From contig JBBQWN010000007.1 in the NCBI GenBank assembly GCA_038210595.1, forward strand, positions 43,621 through 107,620: DNA of 64,000 nt. Direction: 5' to 3'. Numbering within the stretch: the first letter of the stretch is position 1; each line of letters begins with the position of its first letter. Of this stretch, positions 9,039-19,446 are shown in pieces. The translations under genes were made by a program, and so were the position numbers. The notes below the pieces were generated by a model that was not told the origin of the DNA, did no database searches, and was given only the letters and a program-made list of their open reading frames with translations. Source of the stretch: Glacieibacterium sp038210595. GTDB taxonomy: Bacteria; Pseudomonadota; Alphaproteobacteria; Sphingomonadales; Sphingomonadaceae.

Positions 9039-11060
9039 ATGCAAGCCCCTATCGCCGACCGCGTGCCCCACTCGTCCACCCATCACGGCATCGTCCGCGA
9101 CGATCCCTACGACTGGCTGCGCGACCCCGGCTATCCGGAGGTCGCCGACCCGGCGGTGCTCGCCTATCTGGCGGCGGAGAACCAGTGGTTCGAGGCGTGG
9201 ATGGCGCCCCACGCCGCGACCGTCGAGACGCTGTACGAGGAACTCAAGGGCCGGGTGAAGCCGGACGACGCCGGCGTGCCGGTGCGCGACGGCGAATGGG
9301 ATTATTGGTGGCGGTTTGCCCCCGGCGGCCAGTACCGGGTGTGGCTGCGCGCGCCGGCGGGCGGCGGGCCGGAGCAGGTCATCCTCGACGAGCCTGTGCT
9401 GGCGGAAGGGCTGGCGTATTTCCGCCTCGGCGGCCACGCGGTCAGCCCGGGCGGGCGCTGGCTGGCGTATGCCATCGACGCCGACGGGTCGGAGCGATTC
9501 GCGCTGTTCGTGCGCGACCTCGACAGCGGCGAGACCGGGCCGATGGTCGCCGCGAACAGCATCGGCACGCCGGTCTGGGCCGACGACGACACGCTTTTCT
9601 GGACCGAGGTCAACGAGGCGTGGCGGCCGTGGCGGGTGCAGCGGCACCGGCGCGGCTCGGGCACGCCCGGGGAGCCGGTGTACGAAGAAGCCGACGGCAG
9701 CTTCTTTGTCGGTCTCGCGCGGAGCCAGGACCGCAGCCACATCATCATCCGCAGCGCCGACCATGTCACGGCCGAGGCGCGGCTGGTCGACGTGGCGGGC
9801 GGCGCGCCGGTGCTGGTACGGGCGCGGCACCCTGGGGTCGATTATGAGGTCGACGTCGCGAACGGCACGGTTTTCGTCCGCGCCAACGACACCCACGAGA
9901 ATTTCCGGGTCGCCACCGCGCCGCTCGCTACACCCGGCGAGTGGACCGAGCTGATCGCCGGTAGCGACCGGCACTACATCCGCGGCCTGACCGCCTTCGC
10001 CTCGTGCCTGGTCATCGAGGAGCGGGTCGACGGCCTCGATGCGGTACGGGTCCGCGGTCACGACGGCAGCGAGCACCGGGTCGCCTTTCCCGAGGCGAGC
10101 TACAGCGCCGGGCTGGGCAGCAATCCGCAGCCCGACGCGGTGGCGCTGCGCCTCCACTACAGCTCGATGGTCACGCCGCAGACCGTGTTCGACTATGATC
10201 TCGCGACGCGCGCGCTGGTGACACGCAAGGTGCAGGAGGTGCCATCGGGCTATGACGCCAGCCTGTACGCCACCGAGCGGCTGAGCGCACGCGCCGCGGA
10301 CGGCACGATGATCCCTGTCTCAGTCGTGTGGCGACGCGACATGCCGCGCGGGCAGCGCTGCCACCTCTATGGCTACGGCGCTTACGGGATCGCCATCCCG
10401 CCATCGTTCTCGGCCAGCCGGCTGAGCCTGCTCGACCGGGGTTTCGCCTACGCGATCGCGCATGTGCGCGGCGGCGACGACCTCGGCTACGGCTGGTATC
10501 TCGGCGGCAAGCTCGAGCGGCGGACCAACACGTTCACCGACTTCATCGCCGCGGCCGAAGCGCTGGTCGAAGCCGGCCACGCGACGCGGGGCAATATCTC
10601 GACCTCGGGCGGCAGCGCCGGCGGCACGTTGATGGGCGTCGTTGCCAATCAGCGCCCGGACCTGTGGCGGGCCGTCGTCGCGCACGTGCCGTTCGTCGAC
10701 GTGCTCGGCACGATGCTCGACGCGACCCTGCCTCTGACGCCGATCGAATGGCCCGAATGGGGCAACCCGATCGAGAGCCGCGAGGCCTATGAGGCGATCG
10801 CCGCCTATTCGCCCTACGACAATGTCAGCGCCCAGCCTTATCCGGCGATGCTGGTCACCGCCGGCCTAAACGATCCTCGCGTCACCTATTGGGAGCCGGC
10901 AAAATGGGTGGCGCGCCTGCGCGAACGGGGCACCGGCGATGCGCCGCTGCTGCTCAAGACCAACATGGGGGCGGGGCACGGCGGCAAATCGGGGCGGTTC
11001 GAGGCGCTGCGCGAGACAGCGGAGGAATTCGCCTTCATCCTGGCGGCGTTCGGGGGCTAG
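9039..11060 (+). CDS. ptrB: Oligopeptidase B / prolyl oligopeptidase family serine peptidase (S9)
   Basis: A 673-residue S9 peptidase. An N-terminal beta-propeller (about 70-400) starts after the DDPYDWLRD motif. The alpha/beta hydrolase domain carries Ser526 in GGSAGG, Asp612 in NDPRV and His647 in GAGHGG. The wording around the active site (HVRGGDDLGYGWY, GHGGKSGR) fits oligopeptidase B, which cleaves after Arg or Lys in short peptides. There is no signal peptide, so it is cytosolic. ATG 9039 gives the normal N-terminus. It faces away from pepP, and the two may form a peptide-turnover pair. Confidence 0.93.
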   Translation: MQAPIADRVPHSSTHHGIVRDDPYDWLRDPGYPEVADPAVLAYLAAENQWFEAWMAPHAATVETLYEELKGRVKPDDAGVPVRDGEWDYWWRFAPGGQYRVWLRAPAGGGPEQVILDEPVLAEGLAYFRLGGHAVSPGGRWLAYAIDADGSERFALFVRDLDSGETGPMVAANSIGTPVWADDDTLFWTEVNEAWRPWRVQRHRRGSGTPGEPVYEEADGSFFVGLARSQDRSHIIIRSADHVTAEARLVDVAGGAPVLVRARHPGVDYEVDVANGTVFVRANDTHENFRVATAPLATPGEWTELIAGSDRHYIRGLTAFASCLVIEERVDGLDAVRVRGHDGSEHRVAFPEASYSAGLGSNPQPDAVALRLHYSSMVTPQTVFDYDLATRALVTRKVQEVPSGYDASLYATERLSARAADGTMIPVSVVWRRDMPRGQRCHLYGYGAYGIAIPPSFSASRLSLLDRGFAYAIAHVRGGDDLGYGWYLGGKLERRTNTFTDFIAAAEALVEAGHATRGNISTSGGSAGGTLMGVVANQRPDLWRAVVAHVPFVDVLGTMLDATLPLTPIEWPEWGNPIESREAYEAIAAYSPYDNVSAQPYPAMLVTAGLNDPRVTYWEPAKWVARLRERGTGDAPLLLKTNMGAGHGGKSGRFEALRETAEEFAFILAAFGG

Positions 11061-11064
11061 CGCC

Positions 11065-11268
11065 CTAGAAGCCGCCGTGCGGGCGGACCCCCAGCAGATG
11101 CGCGGCCAGCGCCGCCGCCGCGACCAGCCCGATGAACAGCAATGCCGTCCACGGCACCAGCGCGTGGGCAGCGAGCGGCGCGCGGTGGCGGGCGCGCAGG
11201 CCGAGCCAGCCGGCACCTGCTACCAGCAGCGCCGCGCCGAGCGCGATCAGGCTGCTCGTCTGGTCCAC
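11065..11268 (-). CDS. Small two-helix membrane protein, unknown function
   Basis: 67 residues from a GTG start with a G-rich stretch (GGGGG) 5-9 bases upstream. It has two clear membrane helices (LIALGAALLVAGAGWLGL and VPWTALLFIGLVAAAALAAH) joined by a basic loop. No family was recognised. It is convergent with the oligopeptidase gene (4-bp gap) and divergent from the exported methyltransferase. Its coding character rests on the alternation of hydrophobic helices and charged loops, which is unlikely by chance. Confidence 0.55.
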   Translation of the reverse strand: MDQTSSLIALGAALLVAGAGWLGLRARHRAPLAAHALVPWTALLFIGLVAAAALAAHLLGVRPHGGF

Positions 11269-11341
11269 TTATGCCCCCTTGCCGCACGCCCCGGAGGCGC
11301 TAGACAAGCCGCCTGTCCCTGACAAGCAAAGGCTCGCCCCC

Positions 11342-12130
11342 ATGAACCGACCGCTGATCGCCCTGATGATCGCCGCCGTGGCCGTGCCGGCGCTTGCCGC
11401 CACCAGCTTTGGCCCCATCGTTGCCGGCAGCTGGCGCAGTCCCGCCAACAAGGCCCGCGACCCGTATCGCCACCCGGCCGAGACGCTGGCCTTCTTCGGG
11501 CTGAAGCCGACGATGACGGTGGTCGAAATCTGGCCGTCGAGCGGCTGGTACACCGAGATCCTCGCGCCCTATCTGAAGGACGGCGGCACGTTGTACGGCG
11601 CCAGCGCGGCGCTCGCCGACCCCGTCGGCGCCGCCAAGGTGCCCGCCAATTTCAAGACCAAGTTCGCCGAGGTACCGGGCAGCGACCGCGTCAGGCTGAC
11701 CCCGTTCGCCAAGGGCAGCACCGCCGCCGCGCCCGCGGGCAGCGCCGACATGGTGCTGACCTTCCGCAACGTCCACAACTGGTACATCGACGGCTGGGCG
11801 CCGGAGGCGTTCGCGGCGTTCAACAAGGCCCTGAAGAAGGGCGGCGTGCTGGGCGTCGAGGAGCATCGCCTGCCCGAATCGATGCCCGACGCGATGCAGA
11901 ATTCGAGCGGCTACATGAAGCAGTCGACGGTGGTGAAGCTGGCGGCGGACGCGGGCTTCAAGCTGGCGGGCGAGTCGAAGGTCAACGCCAACCCCAAGGA
12001 TACGCACGACTATCCCAAGGGCGTCTGGACGCTGCCGCCGACCTTCACCGAGGGCGACAAGGACCGGGCCAAATATGCCGCGATCGGCGAATCGGACCGC
12101 ATGACGCTGAAATTCGTGAAGGTCCGCTGA
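11342..12130 (+). CDS. Exported class I SAM-dependent methyltransferase-like protein (COG4798 type)
   Basis: 262 residues. The N-terminus is a signal peptide (MNRPLIALMIAAVAVPALAA), followed by DPYRHPAETLAFFGLKPTMTVVEI, the start of a COG4798-type methyltransferase fold. Typical segments include SSGWYTEILAPYL (motif I-like, but without a canonical GxGxG), FRNVHNWYIDG and GGVLGVEEHR. The family is annotated as a predicted methyltransferase yet is exported, where SAM is not expected, so the true activity is unknown. It stands alone between the small membrane gene and phaR. Confidence 0.85.
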   Translation: MNRPLIALMIAAVAVPALAATSFGPIVAGSWRSPANKARDPYRHPAETLAFFGLKPTMTVVEIWPSSGWYTEILAPYLKDGGTLYGASAALADPVGAAKVPANFKTKFAEVPGSDRVRLTPFAKGSTAAAPAGSADMVLTFRNVHNWYIDGWAPEAFAAFNKALKKGGVLGVEEHRLPESMPDAMQNSSGYMKQSTVVKLAADAGFKLAGESKVNANPKDTHDYPKGVWTLPPTFTEGDKDRAKYAAIGESDRMTLKFVKVR

Positions 12131-12139
12131 CCCGCCGAA

Positions 12140-12724
12140 CTAGTGCTCCAGCTTGTCGAGCCGCGCCTGCAGGGCGGCGAGCTCGGCCTTGAGCGCCGTC
12201 ATCTCGTCGCTGCCGCCCTTTGCCCCGCGCCCGCTGAGCATGCTGGTCGCGGCCTCGAACATCGCCAGGTTCTGCTTGGCCATTGCCTCGAACGGCTTCA
12301 GCGCGGTCATCGGCAATGCCGCCGCGCCGCCGATGGCACCCGCCATCGCGTCGCGAAACTGCGCCTGGTTCTTGGCGAACGCGTTCATCGACGCCTCGAG
12401 GTAATGCGGCACCGCCTGCTGCAGCGAATTGCCGTAGAGTGCGATGATCTGGCGCAGGAACGACGTCGGCAACATGGTCTGGCCGCCATTCTCCCCGTCC
12501 ATGACGATCTGGGTCAGCACCGAGCGGGTGATATCCTCACCGCTCTTGGCATCGATGACCTGGAAGTCCCGGCCCTCGCGGGTCATCGTCGCCAGATGCT
12601 CGAGCGTGATGTAGCTGGAGCTGCCGGTGTTATACAGGCGGCGGTTGGCGTATTTCTTGATGATCACCGGGGCCGGCTTGGCGGTATCGGGAGCAACTGG
12701 CGGAACGGTGGCGGCTTCGTCCAT
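12140..12724 (-). CDS. phaR: PhaR, polyhydroxyalkanoate synthesis repressor
   Basis: 194 residues from ATG 12724. The PHB accumulation regulatory N-terminal domain is plain (VIIKKYANRRLYNTGSSSYI, then DFQVIDAKSGEDITR). A PHB_acc domain follows (LPTSFLRQIIALYGNSLQQAVP) with a C-terminal coiled coil (MTALKAELAALQARLDKLEH). PhaR binds both PHA granules and DNA, and represses phasin/pha genes when no polymer is present. It is divergent from a PhaC-like gene and phaA. The short intergenic region carries a TGC-rich palindrome that could be its operator. Confidence 0.92.
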   Translation of the reverse strand: MDEAATVPPVAPDTAKPAPVIIKKYANRRLYNTGSSSYITLEHLATMTREGRDFQVIDAKSGEDITRSVLTQIVMDGENGGQTMLPTSFLRQIIALYGNSLQQAVPHYLEASMNAFAKNQAQFRDAMAGAIGGAAALPMTALKPFEAMAKQNLAMFEAATSMLSGRGAKGGSDEMTALKAELAALQARLDKLEH

Positions 12725-12744
12725 GTCTGGATCCGATCGAATTG

Positions 12745-12756
12745 TTGCTGCAGCAA
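12745..12756. promoter_or_regulatory. Perfect 12-bp palindrome, candidate PhaR operator
   Basis: TTGCTGCAGCAA lies between the divergent phaR and PhaC-like genes, 21 bp upstream of the phaR start. PhaR sites in other bacteria are TGC-rich inverted repeats of this general form. Assignment as an autoregulatory site is inferred from position and sequence type. Confidence 0.4.
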
Positions 12757-12800
12757 TAGCATACGGCGATGCTGCACCGCAACGCAGCGCCGGCACGGCG

Positions 12801-13826
12801 GTGCGCCGGCGCGGTCCGCATCCCCTCGCGGGCCTGATGGCGCTGTTCGCCGAGGTCTGTGGTCCGGATACAGTGCGGCTGCAGCGGGCGCTGGCCGGCG
12901 TGCGGGCGTATCAGGCGCATCCCTATCACCGTCGCATGCCGGCGCTCCCGGTGGCCGCGCGGATCGGTGCGGTGACGCTGCGCGACTATGGCGGCGACGG
13001 CCTCCCCGCAGTGTTCGTGCCGTCGCTGATCAACCCACCGACCGTGCTCGACCTCGCTGAAGACAATTCGATGCTGCGCTGGCTGACGCAGCATGGCGTG
13101 CGCCCGCTGCTCCTCGACTGGGGCGAGCCGGGCGCGGACGAGCTTCGCTTCGGGCTGGATGCGATGATTACGGAGCGGCTGGTGCCCTTGCTGCGCGGGC
13201 TCGGCACCCCGGTCGCGGTCGCCGGCTATTGCATGGGCGGCACGATGGCGCTGGCGGCGGCGGCGCTGACCCCGGTGACACGGCTGGCGTTGCTGGCGAC
13301 GCCGTGGCGGTTCGATGGCTATGAGCCGGTGCGGCGGGCGGGCGTGGCCGACTATGCTGCGTCCGTGCTGCCGCTTGCCGACAGCCTTGGCGCGATGCCG
13401 ATGGACCTGCTGCAACCGGCGTTCTGGCGACTCGCCCCGGAGGCGACGGTGGCGAAGTTCGAAGCCTTCGCGACGCTCGACCCGGCGAGCGCTGCCGCGG
13501 CAGCGTTCGTCGCTCTTGAGGACTGGGCCAGCGACGGGCCGCCGCTCGCGCTGCCGGTGGCGAGGGCGCTGTTTGACGACCTGTTCGCCGCGAACCTGAC
13601 GGGGCGCGGCGCCTGGCGGGTCGGCGGCGTCGCGGTGGATCCGGAGGCGCTCGGCATTCCGGTGCTCGACGTGGTGGCGCTCCGCGACCGGCTGGTGCCG
13701 CCCGGCAGCGCGCTCGGGCTTGGCGAGCGGCTCGACATCGACAGCGGCCATGTTGGCATGGTCGTCGGCAGCCGCGCGCGCGCGCTGCTGTGGGAGCCGC
13801 TGGCGCGCTTCCTGCGCGGGGAGTAG
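12801..13826 (+). CDS. PhaC-like alpha/beta hydrolase (PHA synthase/depolymerase family)
   Basis: About 341 residues from a GTG at 12801. The PHA-synthase-type core is recognisable: PSLINPPTVLDL, LLDWGEPG, the lipase-like box GYCMGG with Cys144 as nucleophile, ALRDRLVPP (Asp) and DSGHVGM (His). A cysteine nucleophile favours a synthase-type enzyme over a depolymerase. It is shorter than class I synthases (about 560-600) and close to class III PhaC (about 355), but no phaE is seen nearby, so polymer synthesis is not certain. The start is unclear; any earlier ATG would overlap phaR. It lies 30 bp upstream of phaA and likely shares its transcript. Confidence 0.76.
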   Translation: MRRRGPHPLAGLMALFAEVCGPDTVRLQRALAGVRAYQAHPYHRRMPALPVAARIGAVTLRDYGGDGLPAVFVPSLINPPTVLDLAEDNSMLRWLTQHGVRPLLLDWGEPGADELRFGLDAMITERLVPLLRGLGTPVAVAGYCMGGTMALAAAALTPVTRLALLATPWRFDGYEPVRRAGVADYAASVLPLADSLGAMPMDLLQPAFWRLAPEATVAKFEAFATLDPASAAAAAFVALEDWASDGPPLALPVARALFDDLFAANLTGRGAWRVGGVAVDPEALGIPVLDVVALRDRLVPPGSALGLGERLDIDSGHVGMVVGSRARALLWEPLARFLRGE

Positions 13827-13856
13827 GACGCCGCCAAGCCATCAGGAGTCGAGACC

Positions 13857-15032
<1,176 letters not shown>

Positions 15033-15120
15033 ACTGAGGCTAATCAGACAAAGGGACCATGGGTGCCGAATCAAGGACACGCGGCAGATAAAATACAAGG
15101 CGCATCTGAAAACCGGCGTC

Positions 15121-15151
15121 CGGGGCGGCGTGAACTACGCTCGCCGCCCCG
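15121..15151 (+). terminator. GC-rich hairpin downstream of phaA, possible terminator
   Basis: A perfect 10-bp stem (CGGGGCGGCG with CGCCGCCCCG) encloses an 11-base loop, about 90 bp after the phaA stop. No T-run follows, so it is not a classic intrinsic terminator; it may stabilise the mRNA end or assist termination. The rest of 15033-15197 shows no convincing gene. A weaker TAACC/GGTTA hairpin at 15176-15193 sits just past the peroxiredoxin stop on the other strand. Confidence 0.35.
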
Positions 15152-15197
15152 CCGGAAGTAGGCCAATGACCCTTCTAACCGCTGACAAGGTTACGGC

Positions 15198-15821
<624 letters not shown>

Positions 15822-15898
15822 GAAGCTCTCCTTTAGTGGGGGTGAATCGCTCGCCTCAATTGGCGTGGGCGTGCCGTCGTGGCAAGACCGTGGCCGCC

Positions 15899-16588
15899 AT
15901 GCGGATCGACGCACCCGAAACGGAGATCGAGGACTGGTACGCGACGCCGGCGGGCCGTGAGGCGGCGCGGCTGCTGGTGCGCGCGGTGACGCCGCTGCTG
16001 GCGCGGGGTGCCACCACCCGCCTGCTGGCGCTGGGCCAGACCGCGCCGGTGCTCACCCGCCTGCACGCGCTGCGCCACGAGCGCGTCGCGATGATCGTCG
16101 AGCAGCCGGTGGCGTGGCCGGTGACGATGCCCAACCGCGCCGCGGTCGCCGACCCGGAGCGGCTGCCGTTCGGCGATGCGCTGTTCGATGACGCGCTGCT
16201 GATCCACGCGCTCGAGCTGGTCGAGCGGCCGCGCGTCGTGCTGCGCGAGCTGTGGCGCGTGCTGGCCCCGGCCGGGCGGCTGATCCTGGTGGTGCCGAAC
16301 CGTGCCGGCGTGTGGGCGCGGGTCGAGGCTTTGCCATTCGGGCGCGGTCATCCCTACGGTCGCGGCGGGCTGACCCGGCTGCTGGAGGCAAGCATGTTCG
16401 AGGTCGAAAGCTGGTCGACCGCGCTCGCCGCGCCGCCGGTGACACGGCTCCGCTGGCTTGAGCGCCCACTGGCCCGGCTCGCGCCGCACCTGGGCGGAGT
16501 GCATATCGTTGCCGCCCGCAAGACCGACGGGCTGAAGCCGGCCGGCAAACTTGCCGTCGCCCGGCTGCGGACCGCCGAGGCGATTTAG
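15899..16588 (+). CDS. Class I SAM-dependent methyltransferase, unknown substrate
   Basis: 229 residues. The start fits the methyltransferase-11 group (IEDWYATPAGREAARLL). LPFGDALFDDALLIHALELVE is the motif IV/V region and ELWRVLAPAGRLILVVPNR is the post-motif strand. Motif I is atypical (RLLALGQTAPVL, no GxGxG), so SAM binding is less certain. The ATG at 15899 begins 77 bp from the peroxiredoxin start on the other strand. The stop overlaps that of metW (TTAG 16585-16588). Its substrate cannot be told from the sequence. Confidence 0.8.
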   Translation: MRIDAPETEIEDWYATPAGREAARLLVRAVTPLLARGATTRLLALGQTAPVLTRLHALRHERVAMIVEQPVAWPVTMPNRAAVADPERLPFGDALFDDALLIHALELVERPRVVLRELWRVLAPAGRLILVVPNRAGVWARVEALPFGRGHPYGRGGLTRLLEASMFEVESWSTALAAPPVTRLRWLERPLARLAPHLGGVHIVAARKTDGLKPAGKLAVARLRTAEAI

Positions 16589-17172
16589 CCCCGGCCGAGC
16601 ACGAACATGGCGCGTTCGGCGCGCAGGTTGGCAGCGGCGCGAACCTCGCGGCCGCCACTGAGGAAGCGCGCCTGCTCAACCCGGAGCCCGAGCTCGCGGA
16701 CCAGGGCGCGGAAATCGTCGACGGTGCACAAATGGATGTTGGCCGTTTCATGCCACGCCACCGGCAGCGTCCGCGTCACCGGCATCCTCCCGCCCGCGAC
16801 CAGCCCGGCGCGGACCCGCCAATGGCCGAAATTGGGAAAGCTGACCACCGCCCGCCTGCCGATGCGGAGCAGCTGGCCAAGCACCGCGGCGGGCGCGCGC
16901 ATCGCCTGCAGCGTGTCGGACAGGATGACCAGATCGAAGGCGTCATCCGGATAGTCGGCCAGGTCGGTGTCGGCGTCGCCCTGCACCACCGACAGCCCGC
17001 GCGCCACGGCCTGCGCGACGTTCGCCGCCGCCAGCTCGATGCCGCGGCCCGCCACCTGCCGGGTATCGCGCAGTTCGGCGAGCAGCGCGCCGTCGCCGCA
17101 GCCGATGTCGAGGACACGCGCGCCCGCCGGCACGACGGCGGCGATGGCGGCAAGGTCCGGGCGCAGCGTCAT
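16585..17172 (-). CDS. metW: MetW, methionine biosynthesis protein
   Basis: 195 residues. SAM-methyltransferase-like fold with motif I VLDIGCGDGALL (residues 20-31), DFDLVILSDTLQ-type motif II, and the MetW signature VSFPNFGHWRVRAGLVAGGRMP. MetW is encoded next to MetX in many proteobacteria and activates or partners the homoserine acyltransferase. ATG 17172 overlaps the metX stop (ATGA), so translation is coupled and stoichiometric production is likely. It is convergent with the methyltransferase gene to its left. Confidence 0.94.
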   Translation of the reverse strand: MTLRPDLAAIAAVVPAGARVLDIGCGDGALLAELRDTRQVAGRGIELAAANVAQAVARGLSVVQGDADTDLADYPDDAFDLVILSDTLQAMRAPAAVLGQLLRIGRRAVVSFPNFGHWRVRAGLVAGGRMPVTRTLPVAWHETANIHLCTVDDFRALVRELGLRVEQARFLSGGREVRAAANLRAERAMFVLGRG

Positions 17173-18278
17173 GCCGCGGCCCGCAGGAAGCCGTCGACGA
17201 CGCGGTTCAGTTCGGGCGTGTCGAGCAGGAAGGCGTCGTGACCGTGCGGGCTGTCCAGCTCGACGAAGCTGACCTCCGCGCCGGCCGCGTTCAGCGCGCT
17301 GACGATGCGGCGCGATTCGACCGTCGGGTACAGCCAGTCGCTGGTGAAGCTGACGACCGCGAAGCGGGTCGCCGTACCGCGGAAGGCCAGCGCAAGCCGC
17401 CCATCGTGGGCAGCCGCGAGGTCGAAATAGTCCATCGCCCGTGTGATGTAGAGATAGGAATTGGCGTCGAACCGCTCGACAAAACTGAGGCCCTGGTGCC
17501 GCAGATAGCTCTCGACCTGGAAGTCGGCGTCGAAGCCGAAGCCGAGCGCGTCGCGGTCCTGCAGGCGGCGGCCGAATTTCTCGGTCAGCCCGGCTTCCGA
17601 CAGATAGGTGATATGCGCCGCCATCCGAGCGACGCTGAGGCCGGCGGCAGGCGGCGTCGTGTACGCCCCGCCCTGCCACTGCGGATCGGCCATGATCGCC
17701 TGCCGCCCGACCTCGTGGAAGGCGATGTTCTGGGCCGAATGGCGGGCGGCGCTCGCGATGACGACGGCGTTGCGCAGCCGCTGCGGATAGGAAGCTGCTA
17801 ACTGCAGCACCTGCATGCCGCCCATCGAGCCGCCGACCGCTGCCAGCAGCGATCGCACCCCGAGATGGTCGAGCAGCGCGACCTGCGCCGCCACCATGTC
17901 GGCTATGGTGATCACCGGAAAGCGCATCGCGTAAGCCGCCCCGTCGGCGGCCGCGCTGCCCGGCCCGGTGCTGCCCGAACAGCCGCCAAGCACGTTCGCG
18001 CAAACGATGAAATGCCGCGCCGGGTCGACGGGATTGCCGTCGCCGACCATGCGCGGCCACCAGCCGGGCTTGCCGGTACGCGGATGGACGCTGGCAACAT
18101 GCTGGTCACCGGTCAGCGCGTGGCAAACCAGCACTGCGTTCGAGGCGTCGGCGTTCAGTCGGCCATAGGTTTCGTAAGCGACCTCGACACCGCCCAGCAC
18201 CTGACCCGAGGCCAGCGTCAGCGGCGCGGCGAGCGTCACGCGGCGGTCGAGGCCGAAGCGGTTGTCGGGTGCGGACAT
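17169..18278 (-). CDS. metX: Homoserine O-acyltransferase MetX
   Basis: 369 residues, alpha/beta hydrolase fold. The catalytic Ser151 is in GGSMGGMQ, the Asp in FTSDWLYP and the His in DSPHGHDAFL. Conserved MetX segments include HALTGDQH, GWWPRMVG and CANVLGGCSGSTGP. It acylates homoserine in the trans-sulfuration or direct sulfhydrylation route to methionine. Acetyl versus succinyl specificity in this family depends on a few residues and is not assigned here. First gene of metX-metW; divergent from hisC. Confidence 0.95.
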   Translation of the reverse strand: MSAPDNRFGLDRRVTLAAPLTLASGQVLGGVEVAYETYGRLNADASNAVLVCHALTGDQHVASVHPRTGKPGWWPRMVGDGNPVDPARHFIVCANVLGGCSGSTGPGSAAADGAAYAMRFPVITIADMVAAQVALLDHLGVRSLLAAVGGSMGGMQVLQLAASYPQRLRNAVVIASAARHSAQNIAFHEVGRQAIMADPQWQGGAYTTPPAAGLSVARMAAHITYLSEAGLTEKFGRRLQDRDALGFGFDADFQVESYLRHQGLSFVERFDANSYLYITRAMDYFDLAAAHDGRLALAFRGTATRFAVVSFTSDWLYPTVESRRIVSALNAAGAEVSFVELDSPHGHDAFLLDTPELNRVVDGFLRAAA

Positions 18279-18339
18279 GGGCCGCAGGCGTTACGGTCAA
18301 GGTTGCGTGGACGCAAGCAAGCGGCCAATACCCGCGGCC

Positions 18340-19446
18340 ATGACCAACGCCGCGCCGCAGATGAAGCCCTGGGTCGAGGCTATCGCCCCCTATGTGCCCG
18401 GCAAGGCCAAGATCGCGGGCCGCGCCGTGGTCGCCAAGCTGTCGTCGAACGAAAACCCGTTCGGGCCAAGCCCGCACGCCGTCGCCGCGATGCAGGCGGT
18501 GCTGGGCAGCGCGCATCATTATCCCGACCCGCAGTCGACGGCGTTGCGTCACGCACTCGGCGACCTGCACGGCATCGACCCCGACCGCATCGTCTGCGGC
18601 ACCGGATCGGACGAGATCATCCACCTGGTGGCCGGCGCGTTCGCCGGGCCGGGCGACGAGGTGCTGCACGTCCGCTACGGCTTTGCGGTCTATGAGATCG
18701 CGGCGAAGCGCGTCGGCGCGACGGTGGTGGTCGCGCCCGACGACGACTACGGCACCGATGTCGACGCGCTGCTGGCGCTGGTGACGCCGCGGACGCGGAT
18801 CGTCTTCCTCGCCAACCCTAATAACCCGACCGGCACGATCATCCCGGCCGCCGAGGTGCGCCGCCTGCACGCCGCGCTGCCGTCGGACTGTGTGCTGGCG
18901 CTCGACTGCGCCTATGCCGAGTTCGCCGAAGGCGAGTATGAGGACGGGCTGAAGCTGGCCGACCAGCACCCCAATGTCATCGCGATGCGGACCTTCTCCA
19001 AGGCCTATGGCCTGGCCGCGCAGCGCATCGGCTGGGGCTATGCGCAGGCCGACGCGGTTTCGGCGATGCACCGCATCCGCGCGCCGTTCAACGTGCCGAC
19101 CACCGGTCAGGCGGGCGCGGTCGCGGCGCTCGCCGATCAGGACTGGGTGGAGATGACCCGCGCGCATACGCTCGAATGGCGGCGCTGGCTGGAAGGCGAG
19201 ATCGCCAGCCTCGGCAACAAGGGCCTGCGCGCCATCCCCTCGGCGGCCAATTTCGTACTGGTCGAGTTTCCCGCGGATGGGCCGCTGGCCGCCGACAAGG
19301 CCAACGACGCGCTGCTCAACGACGGCATCATCGCGCGCTATCTCGCGGTCCAGCAGATGCCGCGCTGCATCCGCATATCGGTCGGCACCGAGGCCGAGAC
19401 CCGCGCCGCGATGGCATCGCTGCGCGCCTTCGTCGAAGGCGCCTGA
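18340..19446 (+). CDS. hisC: Histidinol-phosphate aminotransferase
   Basis: 368 residues, fold-type I PLP enzyme. The PLP lysine is Lys221 in TFSKAYGLAAQRIGW; NPNNPTGT and LDCAYAEF carry cofactor contacts, and SSNENPFGPSP is the family N-terminus. It makes histidinol phosphate from imidazole-acetol phosphate. Placement directly before tyrA (1-bp overlap) suggests it may also transaminate prephenate or phenylpyruvates, as HisC paralogues in such pairs do. ATG 18340 starts the conserved region. Confidence 0.95.
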   Translation: MTNAAPQMKPWVEAIAPYVPGKAKIAGRAVVAKLSSNENPFGPSPHAVAAMQAVLGSAHHYPDPQSTALRHALGDLHGIDPDRIVCGTGSDEIIHLVAGAFAGPGDEVLHVRYGFAVYEIAAKRVGATVVVAPDDDYGTDVDALLALVTPRTRIVFLANPNNPTGTIIPAAEVRRLHAALPSDCVLALDCAYAEFAEGEYEDGLKLADQHPNVIAMRTFSKAYGLAAQRIGWGYAQADAVSAMHRIRAPFNVPTTGQAGAVAALADQDWVEMTRAHTLEWRRWLEGEIASLGNKGLRAIPSAANFVLVEFPADGPLAADKANDALLNDGIIARYLAVQQMPRCIRISVGTEAETRAAMASLRAFVEGA

